Of a stretch of 39,962 nucleotides of DNA, positions 28,706 to 36,443 are shown in pieces (position 1 is the first letter of the stretch; each line of letters starts with the position of its first letter). Both the position numbers and the translations under genes were made by a program. Under the pieces are notes generated by a model. It ran no database searches. It was not told where the DNA came from and was given only the letters and a program-made list of their open reading frames with translations. This stretch comes from Gemmatimonadales bacterium (GTDB taxonomy: Bacteria > Gemmatimonadota > Gemmatimonadetes > Gemmatimonadales > GWC2-71-9), in the NCBI GenBank assembly GCA_025934955.1, contig JAICWE010000029.1, positions 1-39,962 of the forward strand, written 5' to 3'.

Positions 28706-30292
28706 ATGCCTGCGTACCGCCTCGTCTCCTACACTGGCGACCAGAAGTTCGAACTCCCGCTCGGGCGGACGCTGCTGGTAGGCCGCGCGGTGACCAGTGA
28801 CATCGCCATCTACGATCCCACCATCTCGCGCCGTCACGCCGAGCTGACCGTCGCACCCGAGGGCGTGCAGGTCCGCGATCTCGGCAGCTCCAACGGGACC
28901 TGCATCAACGGCACCCGCGTCACCGCCGGCCGGCTCTCGACCAGCGACTCAATCACCTTCGGCAAGGTGCTGTTCCAGCTCGAGCGCGCCGACGGCGCCG
29001 AGCCGCGGCCGAGCCAGCCGCTGCCCGACAGCGAGATCGTCCGCCAGATGCAGGTGAGCGGCGGCCTCCCGCCCGACCTCGCCGCCCGCACCGCCGACGA
29101 TCGCCAGGCCCGCAAGCTCTCGCTCCTGCTCGACATCTCCCAGAAGCTCGCCGGCGAGCTCGACCTCGACCGCCTGCTCGGCCGCGTCGCCGACGTCACC
29201 TTCGAGGTCATGAACGTGGACCGCGTCTCGATCCTGCTGCGGAACGAGACCACCGGCGAGCTGGTGCCGCGGATCTCCCGCAGCCGCCTGGGCGACACCG
29301 AGCACCAGCACGTCCCCCGCTCCATCGCCGACAAGGTGGTCCGCGAGCGCGTCGCCGTGCTCTCCCACAACGCCGCCGCCGACAGCCGCTTCAAGAGCAA
29401 CTCGATCCAGATGCAGAGCGTGCAGAGCGCCATGTGCTCGCCGCTCATGGCCTCGGCCGACCAGGTGCTCGGCCTGCTCTACGTGGACAACGTCACCGCC
29501 ACCAACTCCTTCTCCGACGACGATCTCCAGTTCCTCGTCGCCTTCGCCGGCCTCGCCGCCCTCGGCATCCAGAGCTCCAGCTACGCCGAGCAGCTCCGGC
29601 GCGAGGCGGTGGTGCGGAGCAACTTCGAGCGCTACTTCGCGCCCAACGTCGCCAGCGAGATCGCCCAGCAGCAGGGCGCCGTCCGCCTCGGCGGCGACAA
29701 GCGGTCCATCGCCATCCTCTTCAGCGACATCCGCGGCTTCACCACGATGTCCGAGACGCTCGGGCCCGACGTCATCGCCCAGCTCCTCACCGACTACTTC
29801 TCCGAGATGGTGGACATCGTCTTCGAGTACGGCGGCACGCTCGACAAGTTCATCGGCGACGCCATCATGGCGCTGTGGGGCGCGCCGATCGCGCACCCCG
29901 ACGACCCCGACCGCGCCATCGAGGCCGCCGTCGCCATGCAGCGCGCGCTGGGCACGCTCAACACCCGCTGGCGCGCCGCCGACAAGCCGGAGCTCGGCGT
30001 CGGCGTCGGGATCGCCTACGGGGAGGTGTTCGCGGGGAACATCGGGAGCCACCGGCGGCTGGAGTACACCGTGATCGGCGACGCGGTGAACATCGCCGCG
30101 CGGCTCTGCGCCGAGGCGGGCCCGGGCGAGATCCTGGTGAGCGACTCGCTCCGCCGCATCACCCGCCGAGCGATGCGCTTCGATCCGGTCCCCGCCATGT
30201 CGCTCAAGGGGAAGGCGCAGGCCGTGACGGTGTACCGGGTGCAAAGCGATATGGCCGTCCTGCATCCTCCAGCAACCGTAACACGAGCCTGA
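28706..30292 (+). CDS. FHA-GAF class III nucleotide cyclase
   Basis: A 528-residue cytoplasmic signalling protein with three domains. FHA (about 22-92) has the phosphothreonine-binding residues GR, SRRH and SSNGT. GAF is at about 140-295. The class III cyclase domain (about 330-510) carries metal-binding Asp341 (FSDIRGF) and Asp385, substrate-specificity Lys381 (DKFIGD) and Thr455 (EYTVIGD), and transition-state Asn462 and Arg466. The Lys-Thr pair resembles cyanobacterial-type adenylate cyclases, so cAMP is the likelier product. The ATG at 28706 starts right before the FHA fold; an upstream in-frame extension is Arg-rich shadow. Its 3' end overlaps the convergent maf gene by 89 bases. Confidence 0.92.
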   Translation: MPAYRLVSYTGDQKFELPLGRTLLVGRAVTSDIAIYDPTISRRHAELTVAPEGVQVRDLGSSNGTCINGTRVTAGRLSTSDSITFGKVLFQLERADGAEPRPSQPLPDSEIVRQMQVSGGLPPDLAARTADDRQARKLSLLLDISQKLAGELDLDRLLGRVADVTFEVMNVDRVSILLRNETTGELVPRISRSRLGDTEHQHVPRSIADKVVRERVAVLSHNAAADSRFKSNSIQMQSVQSAMCSPLMASADQVLGLLYVDNVTATNSFSDDDLQFLVAFAGLAALGIQSSSYAEQLRREAVVRSNFERYFAPNVASEIAQQQGAVRLGGDKRSIAILFSDIRGFTTMSETLGPDVIAQLLTDYFSEMVDIVFEYGGTLDKFIGDAIMALWGAPIAHPDDPDRAIEAAVAMQRALGTLNTRWRAADKPELGVGVGIAYGEVFAGNIGSHRRLEYTVIGDAVNIAARLCAEAGPGEILVSDSLRRITRRAMRFDPVPAMSLKGKAQAVTVYRVQSDMAVLHPPATVTRA

Positions 30293-30818
30293 GCGGCAGC
30301 CCCATCACCCCGAAGAAGTCGCCCTCCACCCGCTCCACCAGCGCCGCGCCGTAGCCCTGAATGCCGTACGCCCCCGCCTTGTCCATCGGCTCCCCGGTGG
30401 CGACGTAGGCCCGGAGCGTCGCGTCGTCCGCCGGACGGAAGGTGACCCGGGTGACGTCGGTCGCCTGCCGGACCGTGCCGTTCGACGCGAGCGCGACCCC
30501 GGTGACGACGTCGTGCGAGCGCCCCTGCAGCAGCCGGAGCATGCGGACGGCGTCCTCCGCGTCGCGCGGCTTCTCCAGGATCTCCTCGCCTAACGCAACC
30601 GTGGTGTCGGCCCCGAGCACCAGCGCGCCCGGCACGCTCGTCGCCTTCTCCCGCGCCAGCCGCTCCACATACGCCCGCGGCGACTCGTGCCCCGCCCGCT
30701 CCTCCGGGATGTGCGACGGCCGCACCACCACCGGAATCCCCAGCATCTCCAGCAGCTGCCGGCGCCGGGGCGACGCCGAGGCCAGGATCAGCGGCTCCTC
30801 CCCGCCCGCCCCGCTCAC
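30204..30818 (-). CDS. maf: Maf-family nucleoside triphosphate pyrophosphatase
   Basis: A 204-residue house-cleaning pyrophosphatase that hydrolyses dTTP, UTP or modified nucleotides. Motifs are [18 protein letters not shown] near the N-terminus, [17 protein letters not shown], the [13 protein letters not shown] segment and the C-terminal GLPL. It starts at a GTG overlapping the dtd stop (GTGA, 30815-30818). The last 25 residues are an Arg/Pro-rich tail lying antisense to the cyclase 3' end. GCGTTAGGC at 30588-30596 encodes Ala-Leu-Gly. Confidence 0.93.
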   Translation of the reverse strand: MSGAGGEEPLILASASPRRRQLLEMLGIPVVVRPSHIPEERAGHESPRAYVERLAREKATSVPGALVLGADTTVALGEEILEKPRDAEDAVRMLRLLQGRSHDVVTGVALASNGTVRQATDVTRVTFRPADDATLRAYVATGEPMDKAGAYGIQGYGAALVERVEGDFFGVMGLPLRLVLRLLEDAGRPYRFAPGTPSRPAPSP

Positions 30819-31258
30819 GCCGTGCGCTCGAGAATCAGCGTCACCGGCCCGTCGTTGTGGATCTCCACCAGCATGTCGGCGCCAAACTCGCCGGTCTCCA
30901 CCCGGAGCCCGCGGGCCCGGAGCGCGGCGACGAACGCCTCGTACAGCGGCACGGCCGTCTCCGGCCGCGCCGCGTCCACGAACGACGGCCGCCGCCCCTT
31001 TGACGCGTCGCCGTAGAGCGTGAACTGCGAAATCACCAGCAGCGCGCCGCCGACCTCCGCCAGCCCGAGGTTGATCTTCCCCGCCTCGTCCGGAAAGAGC
31101 CGGAGCCCGCTCACCTTCTCCGCCATCCACGCCACCTCGGCGGCGGTGTCGGAGTGGGCGAAGCCGGCGAGGAGACAGAAGCCGCGGTCTATGGCGCCGG
31201 CGACGCGGCCGCCGATCGTGACGCTCGCGCGCGAAACCCGTTGCAGGACGATGCGCAT
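30815..31258 (-). CDS. dtd: D-aminoacyl-tRNA deacylase (D-Tyr-tRNA deacylase)
   Basis: A 147-residue chiral proofreading enzyme that removes D-amino acids from mischarged tRNAs. The N-terminus [15 protein letters not shown], the [17 protein letters not shown] motif and the C-terminal [10 protein letters not shown] (the Gly-Pro motif that excludes L-amino acids) are all present. The ATG at 31258 is favoured over one three codons upstream because it matches the family start. It leads a two-gene unit with maf and is divergent from the metallo-beta-lactamase-fold gene. Confidence 0.95.
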   Translation of the reverse strand: MRIVLQRVSRASVTIGGRVAGAIDRGFCLLAGFAHSDTAAEVAWMAEKVSGLRLFPDEAGKINLGLAEVGGALLVISQFTLYGDASKGRRPSFVDAARPETAVPLYEAFVAALRARGLRVETGEFGADMLVEIHNDGPVTLILERTA

Positions 31259-31317
31259 GGGCACCAAAGGTAACGCGGCGTCACCGCGGCGCCCGCGCGG
31301 CCCGGTTACGATTCGGC

Positions 31318-32220
31318 ATGCGTCCCCGACTCCCGTTCCGCAGCCATCTCCAGTTCGCCCACCGCTACGTGCGGAACGCGATGCAGGAGCGGCGCCGCGA
31401 CGCCATCTCCCCGATCGCCCCCGCGCCCGAGCGGCCCGACCCCGCCGGTTGGCCCGCCGACCGCCTCACGCTTACCTGGCTGGGGCACTCGACCGTCCTG
31501 TTGAACTTCTTCGGCGTATGGGTGCTGACCGACCCCGCGCTGGAGCCGCGCGTCGGACTCGGGCGTGGGCTGGCGAAGTTCGGCCCCCGGCGGCTGGTGG
31601 CGCCCGCGCTCCTGCCGGACGAGCTGCCGCCGATAGACCTGCTGCTCCTCTCCCACGCCCACATGGACCACACCGACCTTGGCACGCTGGCGCGGCTGCC
31701 GCGGAGCGCCGCCGCCGTGGTGCAGCCCGGCACCCTCGACCTCGTCCGCCGCTTCCGCGAGCGCTATGCGTTAGGCTGGACCGAGCGGGGAACGGTGCGC
31801 GGCGTGGAGCTGGAATCGCTGGAGGTGACTCACTGGGGCGCGCGGATGATCACCGACCGCCACCGCGGATACGGCGGCTACCTCCTCCGCCGCGCGGGCC
31901 GTACCATCCTCTTCTCCGGCGACACCGCCGACACCGACGCGCTCACGCCGATCGGCCGGCGCGAGCCGATCGACCTCGCCATCCTCCCGATCGGCGCCTA
32001 CGATCCGTGGATCGCGAACCACGCGTCGCCCGAGCAGACCTGGCGGATGTTCCAGCGGATGGGTGCGCGCTATCTGCTGCCGGTGCACTTCGCCACCTTC
32101 CGGCTCAGCCGCGAGCCGGTCGGGGAACCGCTGGCGCGGTTGTACCACGCCGCCGGGAGCGACGCGCATCGGATCGTGGGCGGACGGGTGGGAGCTACCT
32201 GGGAGCTGCCCGAGCGGTAG
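31318..32220 (+). CDS. Metallo-beta-lactamase-fold hydrolase (UlaG/NAPE-PLD-like)
   Basis: A 300-residue zinc hydrolase. The metal-binding motif SHAHMDHTD (His113, His115, Asp117, His118) is intact, with later ligands in [11 protein letters not shown] and [30 protein letters not shown] near 53-73 is the signature of the UlaG, RomA and N-acyl-phosphatidylethanolamine phospholipase D-like subgroup, so a phosphodiester or lactone substrate is likely. No export signal is seen. TACGAT five bases upstream of the ATG and no Shine-Dalgarno sequence suggest a leaderless message. One GCGTTAGGC copy lies at 31768-31776. Confidence 0.88.
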   Translation: MRPRLPFRSHLQFAHRYVRNAMQERRRDAISPIAPAPERPDPAGWPADRLTLTWLGHSTVLLNFFGVWVLTDPALEPRVGLGRGLAKFGPRRLVAPALLPDELPPIDLLLLSHAHMDHTDLGTLARLPRSAAAVVQPGTLDLVRRFRERYALGWTERGTVRGVELESLEVTHWGARMITDRHRGYGGYLLRRAGRTILFSGDTADTDALTPIGRREPIDLAILPIGAYDPWIANHASPEQTWRMFQRMGARYLLPVHFATFRLSREPVGEPLARLYHAAGSDAHRIVGGRVGATWELPER

Positions 32221-32222
32221 CG

Positions 32223-34493
32223 TCAGGCGGTGTCGAGGACGTCGCGTACCTTCCGGCCCAGCGCGGCCGCGGTGAACGGCTTCTCGATGAACGCGACGGC
32301 GTCGGTCACGAGCTGGTGCTGCAGCACGACGTCGTCGGTGTAGCCCGACGCGAACAGCACCCGGATCGCCGGCCGCTCCCGCGTCACCCGCTCGGCCAGC
32401 TCCCGCCCGCCCAGTCCCGGCAGGACGACGTCGGTCAGCAGCAGGTGGATCGTCTCGGCGTACGTCGCGATCAGCGCGAGCGCCGCCTCGCCGTCAGGCG
32501 CCTCCAGCACGCGGTAGCCCCGCCCCCGCAGCATCCGCGCCCCCACCCGCCGCACCTCCGGCTCGTCCTCCACCAGCAGGATGGTCTCGTCGCCGCCCTG
32601 CCCCGCCGGGGCGGGACGGATGGCCGCGTCGGCCGCCTCGTGGACCAGCGGGAGGTACACCCGCATCGTGGTGCCGACGCCGAGCTCGCTGTAGGCGGCG
32701 ATGTGCCCGCCGCTCTGCTTCACGATGCCGTAGCAGGTCGCGAGACCCAGGCCGCTGCCGCGGCCGTGCTCCTTGGTGGTGAAGAACGGCTCGAACAGGT
32801 GCTGCTTGACCTCGTCGGTCATGCCGGTGCCGGTGTCGCTCACCGCGAGCGCCACGTACTCGCCCGGCGTCGTGTCCTCCCGGGTGCGCGCGTACTCCTC
32901 CGACAGCGTGACCGTCTCGGTCTCGATGATGATGGTCCCGCCCTCCGGCATCGCGTCGCGCGCGTTGATTACCAGGTTCACCAGCACCTGCTCCAGCTGG
33001 CCGCGGTCGGCGCGCACCGTCATCGCGCCGCCGCCCGGCCGGGCCACCACCCGCACCCGTTCGCCGATCAGCCGCCCCAGCATGCTCTCGAGTCCGCCGA
33101 CGAGTTGATTCACGTCCATGACCGTCGGCGTAGTGACCTGCCGCCGCGAGAAGGCGAGGAGCTGCCGGGTGAGCACCGCCGCGCGCTCGCCGGCCTCCCG
33201 CACGTCATTGAGCGTTCGGTCCGCCGCCGGGCCGGTTTCCTGTCGCGCCAGCTCGACGCCGCCGAGAATCACGGTGAGCAGGTTGTTGAAGTCGTGGGCC
33301 ACGCCGCCGGCGAGCCGCCCCACCGCCTCCATCCGCTGCGCGTGGGCGAACTGCTCCTGGCTCGCTCGCAGCTCGGCGACCTTCAGCTCGAGCTGATGAT
33401 GGGTCTCCTCCACCCGCGTCGCCATCCGGCTGAACGCCGTGCCCAGCCGGGTCAGCTCGTCGCCGCCGGACGGCGGCCCGGCCGGCACGCCCGGCACGGC
33501 GCTCACCGACTCGGCGCCCTCGGTGAGCTGCTCCAGCCGCCGCGTCATCCGCCGCGTCACCAGCCACGCGCCCGCCACGCCGAGCAGGAATACCAGCGCC
33601 GCCACCGCGGCGAAGCGGCTGAAGAAGCTGCCGACCGGAGCGTAGACCCGCGGCTCCGAGAGCTCGACGAGCAGCGTCCACGGCGTGTGCGGCACCGCTC
33701 GCGCAAAGCCGAGGACCGGGCCCACGCCGGGCCGCACGTACTGCATGACGCCGTCGGGACCGGCGGGCGCCGTCGGCGGCGGCGCCACGACGCCGTGGAA
33801 GTCGGTCCATGGGGCACCGCTCCCGGGGCTGCCGATGAACAGCCCCGACCCCGGACCGACCAGCTCGACGATCCGCTGCCGCTCCTCCCGCGAGTTCCCG
33901 GCGTATTCCCAGTGAGCCAGGTAGCCGAGGATGCGCCCCCCTCCGGTCACCGGCACCACCGCCGGCAGCGCCAGCGAATCGCCCAGCGGCGCCAGCGGCC
34001 CCACGGCGCCCGACTCCGCGGCGCGGGCCGCCGCGACGAGCACACGCTCGTCCGTCCGGTCGAGCGTCGCCGACGCGGGACCGATGGTGAGCAGCCGGGT
34101 CCCGCGACTGTCCCACAGCTCCGCCCCGGCGAACCGCCGCGTCGTCGCGAACTGCTGCGCCAGCTCCTGGCGTGCGGGTGCCTCGGACTCGGGCGCCCCC
34201 GGCGTCTCGGCCAGCTCGGCCGCAGCGCTCTCGCGGAGATAGTCGCGCAGCGCCGGCGCGCTCGCGACCGGGCGCAGCTCTGCGATCGCCTGCTGCGCCT
34301 GGCCCTGCAGCAGGTTGGCGAGCTGGAGGGAAACGTTGGCGAGGTGCGCGTCGGCGGCGGCGCGCTCGGTCCGGACGAGCTGCGACCGGGCCATCCACGC
34401 CAGCGCGAGGAGCCCGATCAGCCAGAGCAGCCCGATCGCGGCGGGGAGCTTGGTCCTGATGGATCTGGTGATGGGGACGCGGGAGAGCTTCAC
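32223..34493 (-). CDS. Membrane hybrid histidine kinase with periplasmic sensor domain
   Basis: A sensor kinase of about 756 residues. Transmembrane helix 1 (LLWLIGLLALAWMA) is near the N-terminus, followed by a periplasmic sensor region of roughly 270 residues resembling Cache-type folds. Then come transmembrane helix 2 (VAALVFLLGVAGAWLVT), HAMP, and a HisKA domain with H-box GVAHDFNNLLTVI (His400). The ATPase domain has NLVINARDAMPEGG, DTGTGM and GSGLGLATCYG, and the receiver domain has Asp688 (LLLTDVVLPG) and an EKPF lysine. The start is uncertain: the frame runs back to a TTG at 34598, but a TTGACA box lies exactly there, so a GTG at 34493 giving MKLSRVP is preferred. It is divergent from the ammonium transporter. 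Confidence 0.85.
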   Translation of the reverse strand: MKLSRVPITRSIRTKLPAAIGLLWLIGLLALAWMARSQLVRTERAAADAHLANVSLQLANLLQGQAQQAIAELRPVASAPALRDYLRESAAAELAETPGAPESEAPARQELAQQFATTRRFAGAELWDSRGTRLLTIGPASATLDRTDERVLVAAARAAESGAVGPLAPLGDSLALPAVVPVTGGGRILGYLAHWEYAGNSREERQRIVELVGPGSGLFIGSPGSGAPWTDFHGVVAPPPTAPAGPDGVMQYVRPGVGPVLGFARAVPHTPWTLLVELSEPRVYAPVGSFFSRFAAVAALVFLLGVAGAWLVTRRMTRRLEQLTEGAESVSAVPGVPAGPPSGGDELTRLGTAFSRMATRVEETHHQLELKVAELRASQEQFAHAQRMEAVGRLAGGVAHDFNNLLTVILGGVELARQETGPAADRTLNDVREAGERAAVLTRQLLAFSRRQVTTPTVMDVNQLVGGLESMLGRLIGERVRVVARPGGGAMTVRADRGQLEQVLVNLVINARDAMPEGGTIIIETETVTLSEEYARTREDTTPGEYVALAVSDTGTGMTDEVKQHLFEPFFTTKEHGRGSGLGLATCYGIVKQSGGHIAAYSELGVGTTMRVYLPLVHEAADAAIRPAPAGQGGDETILLVEDEPEVRRVGARMLRGRGYRVLEAPDGEAALALIATYAETIHLLLTDVVLPGLGGRELAERVTRERPAIRVLFASGYTDDVVLQHQLVTDAVAFIEKPFTAAALGRKVRDVLDTA

Positions 34494-34685
34494 CCGCACA
34501 ACATCGCACGCGGCCCCCGCCGCTTCAACCGCTGCGCCACCGCGGCCCGGCCGATGCGCCGCGACTGTCATCCGGAACCTGCATAAGCTGCATGTCAACG
34601 CCGCTCATCAAGCGATCCCGAGTCAGCCGCAGCTTGGCTGTGTCTTGTATTCTGCCGAATCAGCACACAATGGGTGACGCTGCGC

Positions 34686-34714
34686 TTGCACGATCGCCGC
34701 CAATGTCGTACTAT
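34686..34714 (+). promoter_or_regulatory. Sigma-70-type promoter for amt-glnK
   Basis: TTGCAC at 34686-34691, a 17-base spacer and TACTAT at 34709-34714 match the vegetative consensus closely. The transcription start would fall near 34721, giving a leader of about 57 bases before the amt ATG. I saw no convincing sigma-54 (GG-N10-GC) element or NtrC site. Confidence 0.75.
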
Positions 34715-34777
34715 CGGGAACCCGGCCCCGAGCCAGTGAGCTCCCGGCCACAACCGCCCCGCGAGGACCGTCCCCCG

Positions 34778-36070
34778 ATGACCATCGTGCCCGCCGATAC
34801 CGCCTGGATGCTCGTCGCCACCGCGCTCGTCCTGCTCATGACGCCGGCGCTCGCCTTCTTCTACGGCGGCCTGGTGCGCTCCAAGAACTCGCTCAACACC
34901 ATGATGATGAGCTTCGTGGCGCTCGGCGTCGTCGGGATCGTCTGGGCGCTCGTCGCCTACAGTCTCGCCTTTGCCGACGGCGGCCCGCTCCTCGGCGGCC
35001 TCGCCTGGGTCGGCCTCCGCGGCGTCACCGCCGAAGCCAAGGGCACCATCCCCCACGTGCTCTTCATGACGTACCAGGGCACGTTCGCCATCATCACCGC
35101 CGCGCTCATCTCCGGCGCCATCGCCGAGCGGATGCGGTTCGGGCCGTACGTGGCGTTCATCGCGCTGTGGACCGTCGTCGTGTACGCGCCGGTGGCGCAC
35201 TGGGTCTGGGGCGGCGGCTGGCTCGGGAAGCTCGGCGTGCTCGACTTTGCCGGCGGCACCGTGGTGCACATCAACGCCGGCGTGTCCGCGCTGGTCGCCG
35301 CGCTGGTGCTCGGCGCCCGCAAGGACTTCGGCCGCCAGGCGATGCTGCCGCACAACGTCCCCTTCACCCTGCTCGGCGCCGGACTGCTCTGGTTCGGCTG
35401 GTTCGGCTTCAACGGCGGGAGCGCGCTCGCCGCCAACGGCTCGGCGGCGGTCGCGTTCACCAACACCTTCCTCGCCCCCATGGCGACGCTCGCGGTCTGG
35501 GCACTGCTCGACGTGCGCCGCACCGGCCACGTGACGGCGGTGGGCGGCGCGACCGGCATCGTCATCGGGCTCGTCGCCATCACCCCGGCGGCGGGGTTCG
35601 TGAGCCCGGCCGGCGCGCTGGCGTTAGGCGCCATCGCGGCGTTCCCCAGCTACTTCACCATCCTGCTCCGCTCCCGGAGCCGGCTGGACGACTCGCTCGA
35701 CGTCTTCGCCGGCCACGGCATCGGCGGCCTCACCGGCGCGCTGCTCACCGGCGTCTTCGCCCAGGCGGCGTGGGGCGGCACCGACGGGCTGATCGCCGGG
35801 AACCCCCGCCAGCTCGGGCTCCAGGCCATCGGTGTGGCCGCGTCGGCGCTCTACGCCGCCGGCGCCACCTTCCTCCTGCTCAAGGCGATCGGCGCCGTCG
35901 CCCCGCTCCGCGCGGGGGCGCAGGCGGAAGGCCTCGGCATGGACGTGACCCAGCACGGCGAGGAGGCGTACACCAGCGGCGAGGGCTCCATCCTCGTCCT
36001 TCCACCCGAGCCGGACGTGGTGCTGCCGGCGCCCGCCCTCGCCGCCGCGCTGAGTGGCGGAGGGAGATAG
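34778..36070 (+). CDS. amt: Ammonium transporter Amt
   Basis: Inner-membrane ammonium channel of 430 residues with about eleven hydrophobic helices. The pore twin histidines are His164 (GGTVVHINAG) and His313 (FAGHGIGG), and the structural LDFAGG precedes the first. The pore Phe-containing TYQGTFAIITAALISGAIAER is present. The N-terminal residues before the first helix are few, so there is no cleaved signal. The ATG at 34778 has GAGGA about ten bases upstream; an in-frame extension to 34592 overlaps the promoter and is rejected. It is followed one base later by the PII gene, the usual amt-glnK pair. GCGTTAGGC is at 35621-35629. Confidence 0.96.
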   Translation: MTIVPADTAWMLVATALVLLMTPALAFFYGGLVRSKNSLNTMMMSFVALGVVGIVWALVAYSLAFADGGPLLGGLAWVGLRGVTAEAKGTIPHVLFMTYQGTFAIITAALISGAIAERMRFGPYVAFIALWTVVVYAPVAHWVWGGGWLGKLGVLDFAGGTVVHINAGVSALVAALVLGARKDFGRQAMLPHNVPFTLLGAGLLWFGWFGFNGGSALAANGSAAVAFTNTFLAPMATLAVWALLDVRRTGHVTAVGGATGIVIGLVAITPAAGFVSPAGALALGAIAAFPSYFTILLRSRSRLDDSLDVFAGHGIGGLTGALLTGVFAQAAWGGTDGLIAGNPRQLGLQAIGVAASALYAAGATFLLLKAIGAVAPLRAGAQAEGLGMDVTQHGEEAYTSGEGSILVLPPEPDVVLPAPALAAALSGGGR

Positions 36071-36071
36071 C

Positions 36072-36443
36072 ATGAAGCTCATCGTCGCCGTCATCCGGCC
36101 CGACCGGCTCAACGAAGTGCTCGAGGCGCTGTTCCACGCCGAGGTGCGCGGCCTCACGGTGTCGCGCGTGATGGGCCACGGCGGCGAGACCGAGCGGGTC
36201 GAGACCTATCGCGGCACCACCGTGAAGATGGGCCTGCAGGAAAAGGTGCGGCTGGAGATCGGCGTCTCGGAGCCGTTCGTCGCCATCACGGTGCGCGCGC
36301 TCCTCGAGGCCGCGCACACCGGTGACGTGGGTGACGGGAAGGTGTTCGTGCTGGACGTGGACCAGGTCTACCGCATCAGAACCGGCGAGCGGGACGAGGC
36401 GGCGGTGACGCCGGCACCCGCGCCGGCGGCCGCGCCCGCCTAA
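36072..36443 (+). CDS. glnK: PII nitrogen-regulatory protein (GlnB/GlnK family) with non-canonical T-loop
   Basis: A 123-residue trimeric signal protein that reads ATP/ADP and 2-oxoglutarate and typically plugs the adjacent Amt channel. It aligns without gaps to E. coli GlnB through residue 60: Tyr46-Arg-Gly is kept, but position 51, the uridylylated Tyr, is Val. Position 39, the 2-oxoglutarate-contacting Gln, is Glu. The C-terminal GDGKVFVLDVDQVYRIRTGE is conserved. An Ala/Pro tail (TPAPAPAAAPA) is added. GGAGGGA upstream of the ATG is a strong ribosome binding site. The TAA stop lies inside a GCCTAACGC copy that also supplies the stop of the convergent gene. Confidence 0.93.
   Translation: MKLIVAVIRPDRLNEVLEALFHAEVRGLTVSRVMGHGGETERVETYRGTTVKMGLQEKVRLEIGVSEPFVAITVRALLEAAHTGDVGDGKVFVLDVDQVYRIRTGERDEAAVTPAPAPAAAPA

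Noticed and set aside
34569..34598. TTG or ATG starts giving a longer hybrid kinase
   Set aside because: The TTG coincides with a TTGACA box, and the added residues are Ala/Gly/Arg-rich with no domain; a start at MKLSRVP fits membrane kinases better.
34672..34691. Possible sigma-54 promoter upstream of amt
   Set aside because: A GG-N10-GC spacing can be found, but the TGGCAC and TTGC bases are not matched, while a good sigma-70 promoter lies right beside it.
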